The notes below the pieces were generated by a model that worked only from the letters and a program-made list of their open reading frames with translations, did no database searches and was not told the DNA's origin. A DNA stretch of 64,000 bases from JAYFNU01 sp034933305 (GTDB lineage Bacteria; Bacillota; Clostridia; Oscillospirales; Ruminococcaceae). The position numbers were made by a program, and so were the translations under genes. Of this stretch, positions 56,239 to 64,000 are shown piece after piece. Positions within the stretch are counted from its first letter, which is position 1. Each line of letters starts with the position of its first letter. The stretch is from NCBI GenBank assembly GCA_034933305.1, contig JAYFNU010000008.1:92291-156290 (forward strand). The letters run 5' to 3'.

Positions 56239-58568
56239 ACACGCACCTCCTGTCGTAACTGGTCGATGATAATATCCACAACCGATGCCATCTCGCCCTC
56301 AGAGTTGATGCCCTCCACGCGGATAACGCCGGTGTGTTCGACGGTTTTCTTTACATTGAGAGCACTATCGTTTGCGATCCTGTTTATATCAGAATCTATG
56401 TCCATGCTAAAATCCGTCGGCAGTGCGGTTTCCATATCATCCGCAATGTCCTTCATAGCGCCGTCGATGTCCTTTGCCATGTCGGTAACTGCGGTTACGG
56501 CGTCTTTGCCGTTGGTATCAATGGAGCCTGCGAGACCCTCGACCATCATCTTGCCAATCCAGCCCATCTCCTTTGACGGAGAGTGTATGCCGAAGAAGTC
56601 GCAGATGCCGTCCCAGATGGACGAAATCCAGCCGGAAACCTTGTCCCAGAGCCACGAAGCCAGCGACTGTATGCCTTGCCACAAGCCGGATACGATGTTC
56701 TTGCCGATTTCAACGACCGCACCGACAGCCTGTCCGAGCCCCTGCACGATTGCTGCGATGATTTGCGGCAGCGCCGCTACAAGTTGCGGAATGGATTTCA
56801 CCAGTCCGACCGCAAGCTGAACGATAAGCTCAATGCCCATCTGAATGATGGCGGGCAGGTTGTCCGTGATAAAGGTGACGATGGTCGTTATAATTCGCGG
56901 CAGAGCCTCCACCAGCTTTGGCAGTGCGTTCAGAAGTCCCTCAGCCAGTCCCTTGATGATGGCAAAGGCGGCTTCGAGGATTTTATCCATATTGTCGAGC
57001 AGCGTATCTACAATGAGGATGATTGCTTCGACAATGGACGGTATCAACTCCGGCAGTGCGTCCGCGATGCCCATTGCCAGCGTTACAATCATTTGGATTG
57101 CCGCTTCGACGATGGCAGGCAGATTATCAAGAATGCCCTGGACGAGTGTCAGCACAAGCTGTAATGCACCCTCTGTAATGGCGGGCAGTGCCTCAATCAA
57201 GCCCTCAAGCAGCGTCATCACAATGGTGGATGCGCAATCGACGATGGTGGGCAGATTATCCACAATGGCATTTACGATAGCCATAACAATGTCCAGGCCG
57301 ACCTGAATGATTTTCGGCAGGTGTTCCATAATCATGTCCGCAAGGCCACCGACCGTTTTGCCGATGACCTCGCTGATTTTATTGAAATCGTCTCCGGCAT
57401 CTACAAGCCCGGAGGTAAACTCACCGAGCAGCTTTGTGCCGTCATCTGCAAGGTCTTGAAGCTGTGGCAAAAGCACCGTACCCATGACACGCTTTGCCGC
57501 TTCCGAGCCTTGCTTTAACCGCTGAACGGAGTCATCGAAAGCGCCCAGCTTGGCAATGGTTTCTTCCGAAAGCACCGCGCCCATGCGCTTTGCTTCATCG
57601 GTGAGTGCCGCGATTCCCTCGGAGCCTTGCGCAATCAAGGGATTTAGGTCTTGGGCGCTCTTGCCGAATAGCTGCATGGCGAGGGCGTCACGCTCGGTTT
57701 CGTTTGATATACCGCCAAGCGCGTCGATGACCTCCCAATACACATCTTCACTGTCGCGCAGATTACCGTTGGCGTCGGTAACCGATACTCCGAGCTGCGC
57801 GTAGGCATCCGCATATTTCGCGGAGCCATCGGCGGCGCTTGCCATCGACTTGACGTTCTTCGCCATAGAGCCGGTGAGCGTATCCAGCGACACGTCCACA
57901 AGGTCGGCGGCGTAGGAGTAGGCTTGCAGGCTTTCCACGCTCATGCCGGTAACTTGACTCTGCGTGAGCATATCGTCGGCGTAGGCGGCGGCCTCAACCG
58001 TCATATCCACGAGTGCCTTGCCAGCTGCGACCGCAGCCGTGCCGATAGCGGCAAGCGCCACGCCCATTGCCGTGCCGACACCCTTGAGGACAGAGCCGAG
58101 CTTACTGAATTTACCGCCGGACTTTTCAGCCTGATCGCCGGTCTGGTCGATCTCGTCGCCCAGCTTGTCCGTCTGCTTTGCGGTTTCCGCAGCCTTGTCG
58201 CCCATGCCGTCGATGGCTTTTTCGTTCTGCGAAAGCTCACGCTCCATGCCGTTGAGCTCTGCTTCGGCATTATTGAGCGCAACGACCCATTGCTGGGTGC
58301 GGCGGTCGTTTTCACCGAAGGAGTCGGAAGCATTTTCCAGAGCTTTGCGCAGCGTCTCGATTTTTTCCTTCTGCGCGTCGATTTGCTTGGTCAGCACCTC
58401 ATTTTTAGAGGTGAGGGACTCTACGCTTTTTTCATTGGAATCGAACTGAGAGGTGGCGAGCTTCATCTCGCTGCCGAGTACCTTGAATTGCGAATTGATG
58501 TCGGCTAACGCCTTTTTGAACTCCTTTTCGCCCTCGACGCCAATTTTCAAGCCGAAATTATCTGCCAT
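56235..58568 (-). CDS. Tail tape measure protein
   Basis: A 777-residue protein. An N-terminal coiled coil (KSVESLTSKNEVLTKQIDAQ, about residues 45-160) is followed by a long hydrophobic, repetitive middle in which LPxIV/I-type units recur about every 30-40 residues (420-640), and a C-terminal FGIHSPSKEM segment. This is the standard siphophage tape measure layout, which sets tail length. The start follows GGAGG and lies 14 bp after the end of the frameshifted tail chaperone. Confidence 0.92.
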   Translation of the reverse strand: MADNFGLKIGVEGEKEFKKALADINSQFKVLGSEMKLATSQFDSNEKSVESLTSKNEVLTKQIDAQKEKIETLRKALENASDSFGENDRRTQQWVVALNNAEAELNGMERELSQNEKAIDGMGDKAAETAKQTDKLGDEIDQTGDQAEKSGGKFSKLGSVLKGVGTAMGVALAAIGTAAVAAGKALVDMTVEAAAYADDMLTQSQVTGMSVESLQAYSYAADLVDVSLDTLTGSMAKNVKSMASAADGSAKYADAYAQLGVSVTDANGNLRDSEDVYWEVIDALGGISNETERDALAMQLFGKSAQDLNPLIAQGSEGIAALTDEAKRMGAVLSEETIAKLGAFDDSVQRLKQGSEAAKRVMGTVLLPQLQDLADDGTKLLGEFTSGLVDAGDDFNKISEVIGKTVGGLADMIMEHLPKIIQVGLDIVMAIVNAIVDNLPTIVDCASTIVMTLLEGLIEALPAITEGALQLVLTLVQGILDNLPAIVEAAIQMIVTLAMGIADALPELIPSIVEAIILIVDTLLDNMDKILEAAFAIIKGLAEGLLNALPKLVEALPRIITTIVTFITDNLPAIIQMGIELIVQLAVGLVKSIPQLVAALPQIIAAIVQGLGQAVGAVVEIGKNIVSGLWQGIQSLASWLWDKVSGWISSIWDGICDFFGIHSPSKEMGWIGKMMVEGLAGSIDTNGKDAVTAVTDMAKDIDGAMKDIADDMETALPTDFSMDIDSDINRIANDSALNVKKTVEHTGVIRVEGINSEGEMASVVDIIIDQLRQEVRV

Positions 58569-58582
58569 AGCTCACCACCTCC

Positions 58583-58792
58583 TTAAATCCCGCCGGGAAT
58601 GATTTCGTCAATGTAATACTCGCGTTTTGGCTTCGCCAGCCCGTGGTATTGCTTGTAGCACTCCCACTGGTCGAGCAGATGACCGATAGGCATGAGCCAC
58701 ACCTCCGGCTCCGCCCGACCGAGGAGTGTAACGCCGTAAAAAATCAGTCGGGCAAACAGTTCTTCATCGCTTACCCGACCTGTGAGTTTTTT
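58583..58792 (-). CDS. -1 frame extension of the tail assembly chaperone (GT-type)
   Basis: From the slippery site the -1 frame is open for about 68 codons and encodes a recognisable T-type segment: FARLIFYGVTLLGRAEPEVW then LLDQWECYKQYHGLAKPKRE, ending in IIPGGI. No start codon with a ribosome site exists in this frame. It is made only as a fusion: with the 127-codon upstream gene it gives a 190-residue gpGT-like protein that coats the tape measure during tail assembly. Confidence 0.85.
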   Translation of the reverse strand, partial: KKLTGRVSDEELFARLIFYGVTLLGRAEPEVWLMPIGHLLDQWECYKQYHGLAKPKREYYIDEIIPGGI

Positions 58793-59154
58793 GCGTCCGG
58801 CTCACTTTCCACCTCACGCTTGGTGCCCTTATACATGGAATCCATAATGGCGTTTTTGTATTCAGCCAATTCAAAAGGCGAAGTCAGAAGCTCGACCGAT
58901 TCCTCGGTGAGCAGTTCCTTCTTCGCATTCGGATTCTGCAGGTTATATACCAGCACGGACTGATTCGCCAGCAGCGTGATAAGCCACACGATTTCGTCCA
59001 GCGCCAGCTCGAAGTTTTCGGATTTCATCAGCTTATCGCCGAGATTGGACAGCCCGCCGTAGCGTTTGGCGATTTCCTTTGTCGCCTTGGTGGTGAGGAG
59101 CATCTCATACTCGTTGTTGCCGATTGTGATAAGTGCACTTCTTTCATCAGCCAT
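58771..59154 (-). CDS. Tail assembly chaperone (gpG-type)
   Basis: A 127-residue protein: MADERSALITIGNNEYEMLL then IVWLITLLANQSVLVYNLQN. It is made in excess over the frameshifted GT form. Its start overlaps the stop of the major tail protein gene (ATGA) and its 3' end holds the slippery heptamer. With the GT form it chaperones tape measure and tail tube assembly. Confidence 0.85.
   Translation of the reverse strand: MADERSALITIGNNEYEMLLTTKATKEIAKRYGGLSNLGDKLMKSENFELALDEIVWLITLLANQSVLVYNLQNPNAKKELLTEESVELLTSPFELAEYKNAIMDSMYKGTKREVESEPDAKNSQVG
58786..58792 (-). promoter_or_regulatory. Programmed -1 ribosomal frameshift site (A AAA AAC)
   Basis: In the zero frame of the chaperone gene the codons ...A-AAA-AAC form the classical heptamer, five codons before its TAA stop. 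The downstream -1 frame encodes the conserved extension. Confidence 0.85.
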
Positions 59155-59747
59155 TATGCGTTACCTCCTGTAAAAGTAGGCTCATACACCTGCGTATACC
59201 AACCTGTGATAACGGTAGCCGGAACATCGGCGTCACCCTCGGTGGCCTCCGCTTTCCACGGGTGCTTTCCGTTCTGATCAAGCTTGTTGCGGCGCAGCAC
59301 GGTGCCTTCGATGGTAGGTGTAGAAAAGGTAATGCTGTCGCCCTTTGTGGCGAGATTCGTCGCGGGGATACCAAACTTCACACGGTAAAGCCAGAAGTAG
59401 CGGTATTTTCCGTTGGACTTCTTTGCTCGGAAGCCGATAGCCACGGGATCGCCGCCGTCCTCGGATGCCGCGATCACGACGCCATTGTCGTCTATCTTCG
59501 CGCCGGTCAGATCCTCGGCAGTGGTTTTGCCGATGTCGTCGATACCAAGCGAGAGCGTGCCGGATTTGAACTCCTTCACGACCTCGGCGGGACCGTCGTC
59601 GGCATAAAGCGTCGCCTCGGCAAGCTCAATGGAAAGGTCTGCCTGCATCGCTTTGGCGAGAGAAACGGGAGCGGCATAGGTTTCATCACCGTTTGCTCCC
59701 TCTGTGATTTTTGAATAATAAAGTCTGTCAAGACCGATTGTTGCCAT
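59154..59747 (-). CDS. Major tail protein
   Basis: A 197-residue tail-tube protein of the phi13 type: MATIGLDRLYYSKITEGANG, with AEATLYADDGPAEVVKEFKS and LYRVKFGIPATNLATKGDSI in the middle and end. The start at 59747 follows GGAGG; an upstream TTG would put the box inside the gene. It polymerises into the tail tube. Confidence 0.87.
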   Translation of the reverse strand: MATIGLDRLYYSKITEGANGDETYAAPVSLAKAMQADLSIELAEATLYADDGPAEVVKEFKSGTLSLGIDDIGKTTAEDLTGAKIDDNGVVIAASEDGGDPVAIGFRAKKSNGKYRYFWLYRVKFGIPATNLATKGDSITFSTPTIEGTVLRRNKLDQNGKHPWKAEATEGDADVPATVITGWYTQVYEPTFTGGNA

Positions 59748-59752
59748 AGAAA

Positions 59753-60763
59753 TCAATCCTCCAATTCATAGTCTTTCGCCACATCAATGGCGTAATGATG
59801 ATAGCCGGTGTCGTCCTCATGTCCGAGATAACGGCGGTCGGTTATCGTGATATCCGCATCCAAAAGGGCGCGGACAAGCGTGTTTTTCGTGCGCAGATAG
59901 TTGCCCTTGTCATAGAGGGACACTCGCACCTCCTGCGTTTCATGGTGAGGGCGGTTGTCCGCAAACAGCTCGAAAGTATCCGCCATTGGTGTGAACACGC
60001 AGTAGCGGTCGGGAGCGGAGTCCTTGAACACGCCGGTTTCCAACGGTATATGCAGTTCGCCGATAAGCTCCGTCAAAAGCGTGAGCAGAAAGTCCTCGTC
60101 GGTCGGGTCCTTAGCATACTGTGCCGTGACGGTCATGTCCTCCAGTACCCGTTCCGTTGAGGCGCTCCAGCCTGTGAAGGTATAGCCCTGTCGTACCGGG
60201 TCAGAGGGAGGGGTTACAGAACCTCCGCTGTCGACCATTTCTTCCTTCAGCAGCGTTCCGTCCCAATCCTGATAACGGACTGAATATTGCAGAACGCCTT
60301 CCTCGGCGGTAATTTCGATTTCACCCAAGCCCACATAGGTATTGCTTTCCTTGTAGCTGTCCTCGCAGACCACGCAAAGGGCGTCCGTGATAACCGCCTC
60401 GGCAAAGTCAAAGGTGAGCGTTGAAAAGGACGCCGCCTCAAACGTGCCGCTGGCGATGATCTGCGTTCTGGCTTTATCCGAGTAGACCGACACGTTCTTT
60501 GTCACATAGCCATGACCGGAATACTTGTTGTACAGTGTCAGCCGGGATATTTTGAGCGTGACCGGCAACTCCCACAGCCACCACGCGGGATAGGCGTCCT
60601 TCGCCGCCTCCCATGAGGTGGTTTCACCCTCTTTTATGCCGTCCGAGGCTTTCCACGGATAAGCGCTCGACGCTGTGTTTTCGGAGCTTGCGGAAACTAA
60701 GCCGTAGCCGTTGTCAGCCGAAAGAACGGGCTGTGTCCACGGAATCCAGCGATAGGAACTCAT
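59753..60763 (-). CDS. Tail terminator with grafted discoidin and InlB-repeat domains
   Basis: A 336-residue protein that is about three times the usual size. Only the C-terminal 115 residues or so match a tail terminator/completion protein (LLTELIGELHIPLETGVFKD, RVSLYDKGNYLRTKNTLVRA, IDVAKDYEL). Residues 1-155 resemble an F5/8 type C discoidin domain (WKASDGIKEGETTSWEAAKD, LYNKYSGHGYVTKNVSVYSD). Residues of about 158-215 form one InlB B-repeat (GYTFTGWSAS core). The gene overlaps the gp10-like gene by 4 bp. The extra domains would sit at the head-tail joint or be exposed at the tail end. Confidence 0.78.
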   Translation of the reverse strand: MSSYRWIPWTQPVLSADNGYGLVSASSENTASSAYPWKASDGIKEGETTSWEAAKDAYPAWWLWELPVTLKISRLTLYNKYSGHGYVTKNVSVYSDKARTQIIASGTFEAASFSTLTFDFAEAVITDALCVVCEDSYKESNTYVGLGEIEITAEEGVLQYSVRYQDWDGTLLKEEMVDSGGSVTPPSDPVRQGYTFTGWSASTERVLEDMTVTAQYAKDPTDEDFLLTLLTELIGELHIPLETGVFKDSAPDRYCVFTPMADTFELFADNRPHHETQEVRVSLYDKGNYLRTKNTLVRALLDADITITDRRYLGHEDDTGYHHYAIDVAKDYELED

Positions 60764-61191
60764 ACGCCGTTCACCTCGCTCTCCAGCTTTGCCTTCATCG
60801 CCTCGATGCAGGCGTTTTTGCTTGCGGATTTCGCAGGCTTCAGGAACGGCTTTGCCGGTTGACCGTGCTTGCCATATTCGAGCACGCCCGCAATCATGGC
60901 ATTGGCTTTTCCGTCAGAGCGCGGTTCGGAGAATCCGACCTTGACATTGAAGTTGCCGTCCTTATCCTGACGAGCCGCCGAAACGCCCAGTGCGCCGACA
61001 AGCTCGCCGGTGGAACGGCTTTCTTCCTTTGTGCCGCTGCCGATGACGGACTGCAAATTGGACTTGACCTTCGCTTTCACTACCTCGCCGCCTGCTTGTA
61101 ACACGCGGGGCAGGATTTCATCTGTCCGCTCCGCCAGCCGTGAAACCTTCATAAGAAAATCCTCCGGCAGCTTATACGTTGCTTTAGCCAC
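60760..61191 (-). CDS. HK97 gp10-like phage protein
   Basis: A 143-residue protein: VVKAKVKSNLQSVIGSGTKE and VLEYGKHGQPAKPFLKPAKS are typical of the gp10-type head-tail/tail completion family. It overlaps both neighbours by 4-8 bp in the standard head-completion order. Confidence 0.85.
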   Translation of the reverse strand: MAKATYKLPEDFLMKVSRLAERTDEILPRVLQAGGEVVKAKVKSNLQSVIGSGTKEESRSTGELVGALGVSAARQDKDGNFNVKVGFSEPRSDGKANAMIAGVLEYGKHGQPAKPFLKPAKSASKNACIEAMKAKLESEVNGV

Positions 61192-61516
61192 TGGGCTTCA
61201 CCTCCTTCGCCAACACCTCGATATACATACCGCGGCCTTTCACATCTTCCACGGAGGTGATCTCAAAGCGACCATCGCCGTTCACGATTACCATAGCGGT
61301 CGTGACAGTGACGCCGGGAATACAGCGAAAACGGAAAAGGTCGGTGGCTTCGGAGAATTGAGCGCGATTCGCCCATTTCTCGTTGCCGTGCCGACCTTCC
61401 CGATAGGCTCTCACGGACGCGAGATCGATGTCGGTTTCTGTCGAAAAGCCCTCTGCATCCCTGACTTTTTCTTTGCTGATAATATCGATAAAAGTATTCA
61501 TTTTGCCAAAGCTCAT
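61184..61516 (-). CDS. Phage head closure protein
   Basis: A 110-residue head-tail adaptor protein of the SPP1 gp16 family: MNTFIDIISKEKVRDAEGFS and the ending GMYIEVLAKEVKPSG. The start at 61516 has GGAAGG and lies 2 bp after the connector stop. Confidence 0.82.
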   Translation of the reverse strand: MSFGKMNTFIDIISKEKVRDAEGFSTETDIDLASVRAYREGRHGNEKWANRAQFSEATDLFRFRCIPGVTVTTAMVIVNGDGRFEITSVEDVKGRGMYIEVLAKEVKPSG

Positions 61517-61518
61517 AC

Positions 61519-61830
61519 TTACACCTTCCAATCCCGGTCGAGCCGCAGGAGCAGATTGACCGTGTTCCACACCTGCTGACCCGCCTGCACATTATCCGAA
61601 AAGAAGCCGCCCGTGCTGCCGTCCCGCGATTCGTAGAAATGGGACGACAGCATGATGACAGCCTGTTCGGTGGTAGCTGGCATGGGGTCGGTGTCGTACT
61701 TGTTTTCTGCTAAGTGCTGATAGCTCTCGGCATAACGGGTGGCGGCGGTGATGTATAGCTGCAAGAGTTCATCGTCCGCGTCGTGTTCCAGAATGAGGTT
61801 TGCTTTGACTTTTTCAAGCAGGGTAGTCAT
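61519..61830 (-). CDS. Head-tail connector protein
   Basis: A 103-residue helical adaptor (gp6/gp15 type): MTTLLEKVKANLILEHDADD then LLQLYITAATRYAESYQHLA. It forms the ring under the portal. Confidence 0.85.
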   Translation of the reverse strand: MTTLLEKVKANLILEHDADDELLQLYITAATRYAESYQHLAENKYDTDPMPATTEQAVIMLSSHFYESRDGSTGGFFSDNVQAGQQVWNTVNLLLRLDRDWKV

Positions 61831-61847
61831 ACCGCCGCCTCCTTTCC

Positions 61848-63029
61848 TTAAGCGCCCATCTGCATGAGCTGAATGCCTTCCGGCAGAATGACCTTGCCGT
61901 CCACTCGCTCGGTGGCGAGGAAGCCGACCTGACCGTTTCCGGCGTAAAGCTCGTTCAGACGCTGCACGGTGCGACCCATGCGGTCGGCAATCCAGTAGTT
62001 GGAGAAATCACCAAATGCGATAGGCAGAGCACCCGCTGCCACAGCCGGAGCGTAGGGAGAGGTGTAAAGCGGGTAGCCAAGCAGACGATCGGGTTGACCC
62101 GCCTGTACGCTGGGCTGCCAGAGGTAAGCGCCGTTGTTATCCTTCAGCTTACGAAGCGCGGATACCGTGACATCGCGCATGAGGAACACAGCGTTTCTGC
62201 GATAAGGAGATTTCAGCGCGTAGATGAGGTCGATCAGGTTGTCCACGGTGATTGCGGTGGGGCTGCCAGCCGTGACGCCCACAGTGCCGCCGGATGCCGT
62301 GAAAATACCTGTAGGCTGACCACTGCCGGTACCGACGCAGAAGGCTTCCTCCTCGGCGACGCCGAAGGCACGGGAAAACTCATTTGCGATGTAGCTTTCG
62401 AGATCAAACATGGAATCCTGAAGCAGCTCGATGCTTACCTTTGCAAGGTCGGTCAATTTGAACGCGTCGATGGTTTTCTGCGCGAAGGTCGGATTGCTCT
62501 CGGTGTACGCGGCGTTTTCAGGCGTCCACTGCGCGATGGAGTGGGTCGCCGCGATAGGAATTTTGCGTTCCGCAGAAGTCGTGATTACCTTTGCAATTTT
62601 GCGGATGATGTTCGCTTCCTCCAAGCCGGTCACAATCTGAGTCTCAAATTCCTCAGGCACAAGGAAGCCGCCGTCCGCGTCAACGCCCTCGCTCATCACG
62701 TTGTGGAGCAGAGTCTTGCCACGCAGCGCACGACCGAAATCCTCTTTGTATTCGTTGGTCGCTCTCGGACGGGTAGGCTTGGCGTTGCCGTCGGTGGGCC
62801 TGCCGGTGAGCGGAGTACTGGTGGGCTGCGCCATAGCAGCGTCACGCGCCACGCGGTCTTCCTCAATGGCGATCTGACGCGCCATTGCGTCCACATCCGC
62901 CACCATCTTTTCATAGGTGGCATTGTCTTCAGCGGAGAGAACATTTCCGTCCGCTCTCGCATCGAGGAACGCCTTTGCAGCGTCCCACGCCTTTGCACGC
63001 TTTTCACGCATTTCAAGTACCTTTTTCAT
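61848..63029 (-). CDS. HK97-family major capsid protein
   Basis: A 393-residue capsid precursor. An N-terminal helical scaffold-like delta domain (about 1-110, KKVLEMREKRAKAWDAAKAF) precedes the HK97 fold (SEGVDADGGFLVPEEFETQI to GAPVYVS-type ends). It lies directly after the head protease, which would remove the delta domain during maturation. Confidence 0.93.
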   Translation of the reverse strand: MKKVLEMREKRAKAWDAAKAFLDARADGNVLSAEDNATYEKMVADVDAMARQIAIEEDRVARDAAMAQPTSTPLTGRPTDGNAKPTRPRATNEYKEDFGRALRGKTLLHNVMSEGVDADGGFLVPEEFETQIVTGLEEANIIRKIAKVITTSAERKIPIAATHSIAQWTPENAAYTESNPTFAQKTIDAFKLTDLAKVSIELLQDSMFDLESYIANEFSRAFGVAEEEAFCVGTGSGQPTGIFTASGGTVGVTAGSPTAITVDNLIDLIYALKSPYRRNAVFLMRDVTVSALRKLKDNNGAYLWQPSVQAGQPDRLLGYPLYTSPYAPAVAAGALPIAFGDFSNYWIADRMGRTVQRLNELYAGNGQVGFLATERVDGKVILPEGIQLMQMGA

Positions 63030-63044
63030 AATAAAATACCTCCG

Positions 63045-63818
63045 TCAAATGTATTTACGGGCTTGCAGCTTCTGCATAGCCTCGGTGATGGAAACGCCCG
63101 CAGGCGCATCCGACTTCTTTTGCTCCACAGCAGGAGCAAGGGCTGTCTTTGTTTTGTGCGTAAGCTTGTTCATGAGCGAATTGGTGACAGCCCTGCGGCT
63201 GAAAGCAAAAACGACATCTTCGGAGTGGTCGCGTTTCGCGTCCTCCAAGATGCCGTCCGCAAAGCCGAGCTCCACGGCTTTATTGGCGTTCATATAGGTT
63301 TCGCCGTCCATGAGATGGGAGATTTTCGCCCGCGACTGCCCAGTCTTGATTTCATAGGCGTTGATGATGGATTCTTTGACCTCGTCCAGCATGGCGATGG
63401 CCTTTTGCATCTCCTCGGTATCGCCAATCGCGACAGTCAGCGGATTGTGAATCATCATTAGGCTGGTCGGTGCCATGAGCACCTTGGTTCCCGCCATCGC
63501 AATGACCGATGCTGCTGAAGCCGCAATGCCGTCAATCTTGACGGTTACGTCATGCGGGTAATCCATGAGCATGGCGTATATCTGTGATGCCGCCACGCAG
63601 TCGCCGCCGGGAGAGTTGATCCAAACGACAATATCGCCGTCGCCGGAAACAAGCTCATCCTTGAACATCTTCGGTGTGATTTCATCATCCCACCAGCTTT
63701 CGTCCGCAATGGTGCCGTCGAGATACAGGGTGCGGACGCCCATATCCTCATCACTGTCCCAGTTCCAGAAGTGCGTTTTTTCACGTGCTTTTGCGGGACT
63801 TCGTTTTGTTTTGTCCAT
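63045..63818 (-). CDS. ClpP-like prohead protease
   Basis: A 257-residue serine protease of the phage ClpP/S14 type. WINSPGGDCVAASQIYAML and the nucleophile loop DGIAASAASVIAMAG (candidate Ser101), with His123 in MMIHNP, form the active site; the C-terminal part is helical. The start at 63818 has GGAGGG. It processes the capsid and portal. It overlaps the portal stop by 38 bp. Confidence 0.9.
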   Translation of the reverse strand: MDKTKRSPAKAREKTHFWNWDSDEDMGVRTLYLDGTIADESWWDDEITPKMFKDELVSGDGDIVVWINSPGGDCVAASQIYAMLMDYPHDVTVKIDGIAASAASVIAMAGTKVLMAPTSLMMIHNPLTVAIGDTEEMQKAIAMLDEVKESIINAYEIKTGQSRAKISHLMDGETYMNANKAVELGFADGILEDAKRDHSEDVVFAFSRRAVTNSLMNKLTHKTKTALAPAVEQKKSDAPAGVSITEAMQKLQARKYI

Positions 63819-64000
63819 CTGAGGTTCCCTCCGTTTCTGTTGTAGTTGTATTTGCAAACGCACCTGCGTCCTGCAGTTTGGTCATCGCACCGTTTATAAG
63901 GTAAAGGTCGCCGCCGAGGTCGGCAGGGATGCGGTCGAGGTTTTCAAGCTCTCGTATGTCATTTGCCGACATCCAGCCGTTTTGTCGAGCGGTCGCGTAG
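63781..64000 (-). CDS. Phage portal protein, C-terminal end (gene runs off the window)
   Basis: The last 72 codons of a portal protein. ARQNGWMSANDIRELENLDR and GGDLYLINGAMTKL are the conserved C-terminal motifs of HK97-type portals, followed by a Thr-rich basic tail. The rest lies beyond the window edge. Confidence 0.85.
   Translation of the reverse strand, partial: YATARQNGWMSANDIRELENLDRIPADLGGDLYLINGAMTKLQDAGAFANTTTTETEGTSDGQNKTKSRKST

Noticed and set aside
1..64000. CRISPR arrays, rRNA or tRNA genes
   Set aside because: No regularly spaced direct repeats of CRISPR type and no rRNA or tRNA-like sequence was recognised; the repeats present are protein-coding or operator-like.

Overview
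The window looks like a chromosome segment of a GC-rich gut-type member of the Bacillota, probably a clostridial (Oscillospiraceae-like) bacterium. The evidence is a split glycine dehydrogenase (GcvPA type), RqcH, a class B sortase with a TPxTG-type substrate, BMP-type nucleoside/sugar ABC uptake, strong AAGGAGG ribosome-binding sites and a clostridial-style siphophage. Species cannot be fixed from sequence reading alone. Three blocks with different ancestry lie side by side.

Block 1 (1 to about 30,100) is GC-rich resident chromosome. It opens with the glycine cleavage operon gcvT-gcvH-gcvPA, then rqcH, a small YeaQ/GlsB-type membrane protein, and a sortase B next to an InlB-repeat surface protein that is interrupted by one in-frame amber codon. 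From about 7,230 to 23,490 almost everything is on the minus strand and looks like one catabolic neighbourhood: a GntR/UTRA regulator, a BMP-type ABC importer (lipoprotein, ATPase, two permeases), a PfkB kinase, two SIS-domain proteins and a BtpA/SgcQ protein. These are followed by a second set: cupin, dihydroorotase/allantoinase-like amidohydrolase, tartronate-semialdehyde-reductase-like enzyme, Dabb protein, TIM-barrel isomerase and two D-2-hydroxyacid dehydrogenases. Together they suggest import and phosphorylation of a small sugar-like or ureide-like compound and its conversion towards glycerate; the substrate is unknown. Next comes a Crp/Fnr regulator divergent from a serine-hydrolase-like protein with a degenerate active site fused to DUF302, and then a 1124-residue hybrid histidine kinase that begins with a TetR DNA-binding domain.

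Block 2 (about 30,370 to 48,445) is a lower-GC genomic island. Its left part is a minus-strand train of small unknown genes that includes two metallophosphoesterases, one of them fused to a RelB/DinJ-like tail. A divergent pair of XRE repressors forms a lysogeny-like switch. To its right is a tightly overlapping plus-strand cassette: a resolvase-like protein lacking the catalytic serine, a serine recombinase whose zinc ribbon is replaced by an unusual C-terminal domain, two stand-alone relatives of that domain, and two ParB-like-fold proteins. A separately promoted AAA-ATPase plus TOPRIM-like pair, organised like a phage-defence module, follows. The island ends in a serine recombinase gene that has lost its 5' end. 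No conjugation genes are visible.

Block 3 (about 48,445 to the window end) is the left part of a siphovirus-like prophage, all on the minus strand. Reading in transcription order from the right edge: portal (partial), ClpP-type head protease, HK97 major capsid protein, connector, head closure, gp10-like protein, a tail terminator with a grafted discoidin plus InlB repeat, major tail protein, tail chaperone with a programmed -1 frameshift, tape measure, four tail/baseplate proteins, holin, amidase, a TnpW-like protein and a large serine integrase. The integrase sits directly against the truncated recombinase of block 2, which suggests that the prophage integrated into that gene, so the blocks are nested mobile elements.

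No rRNA, tRNA, CRISPR array or complete insertion sequence was recognised.
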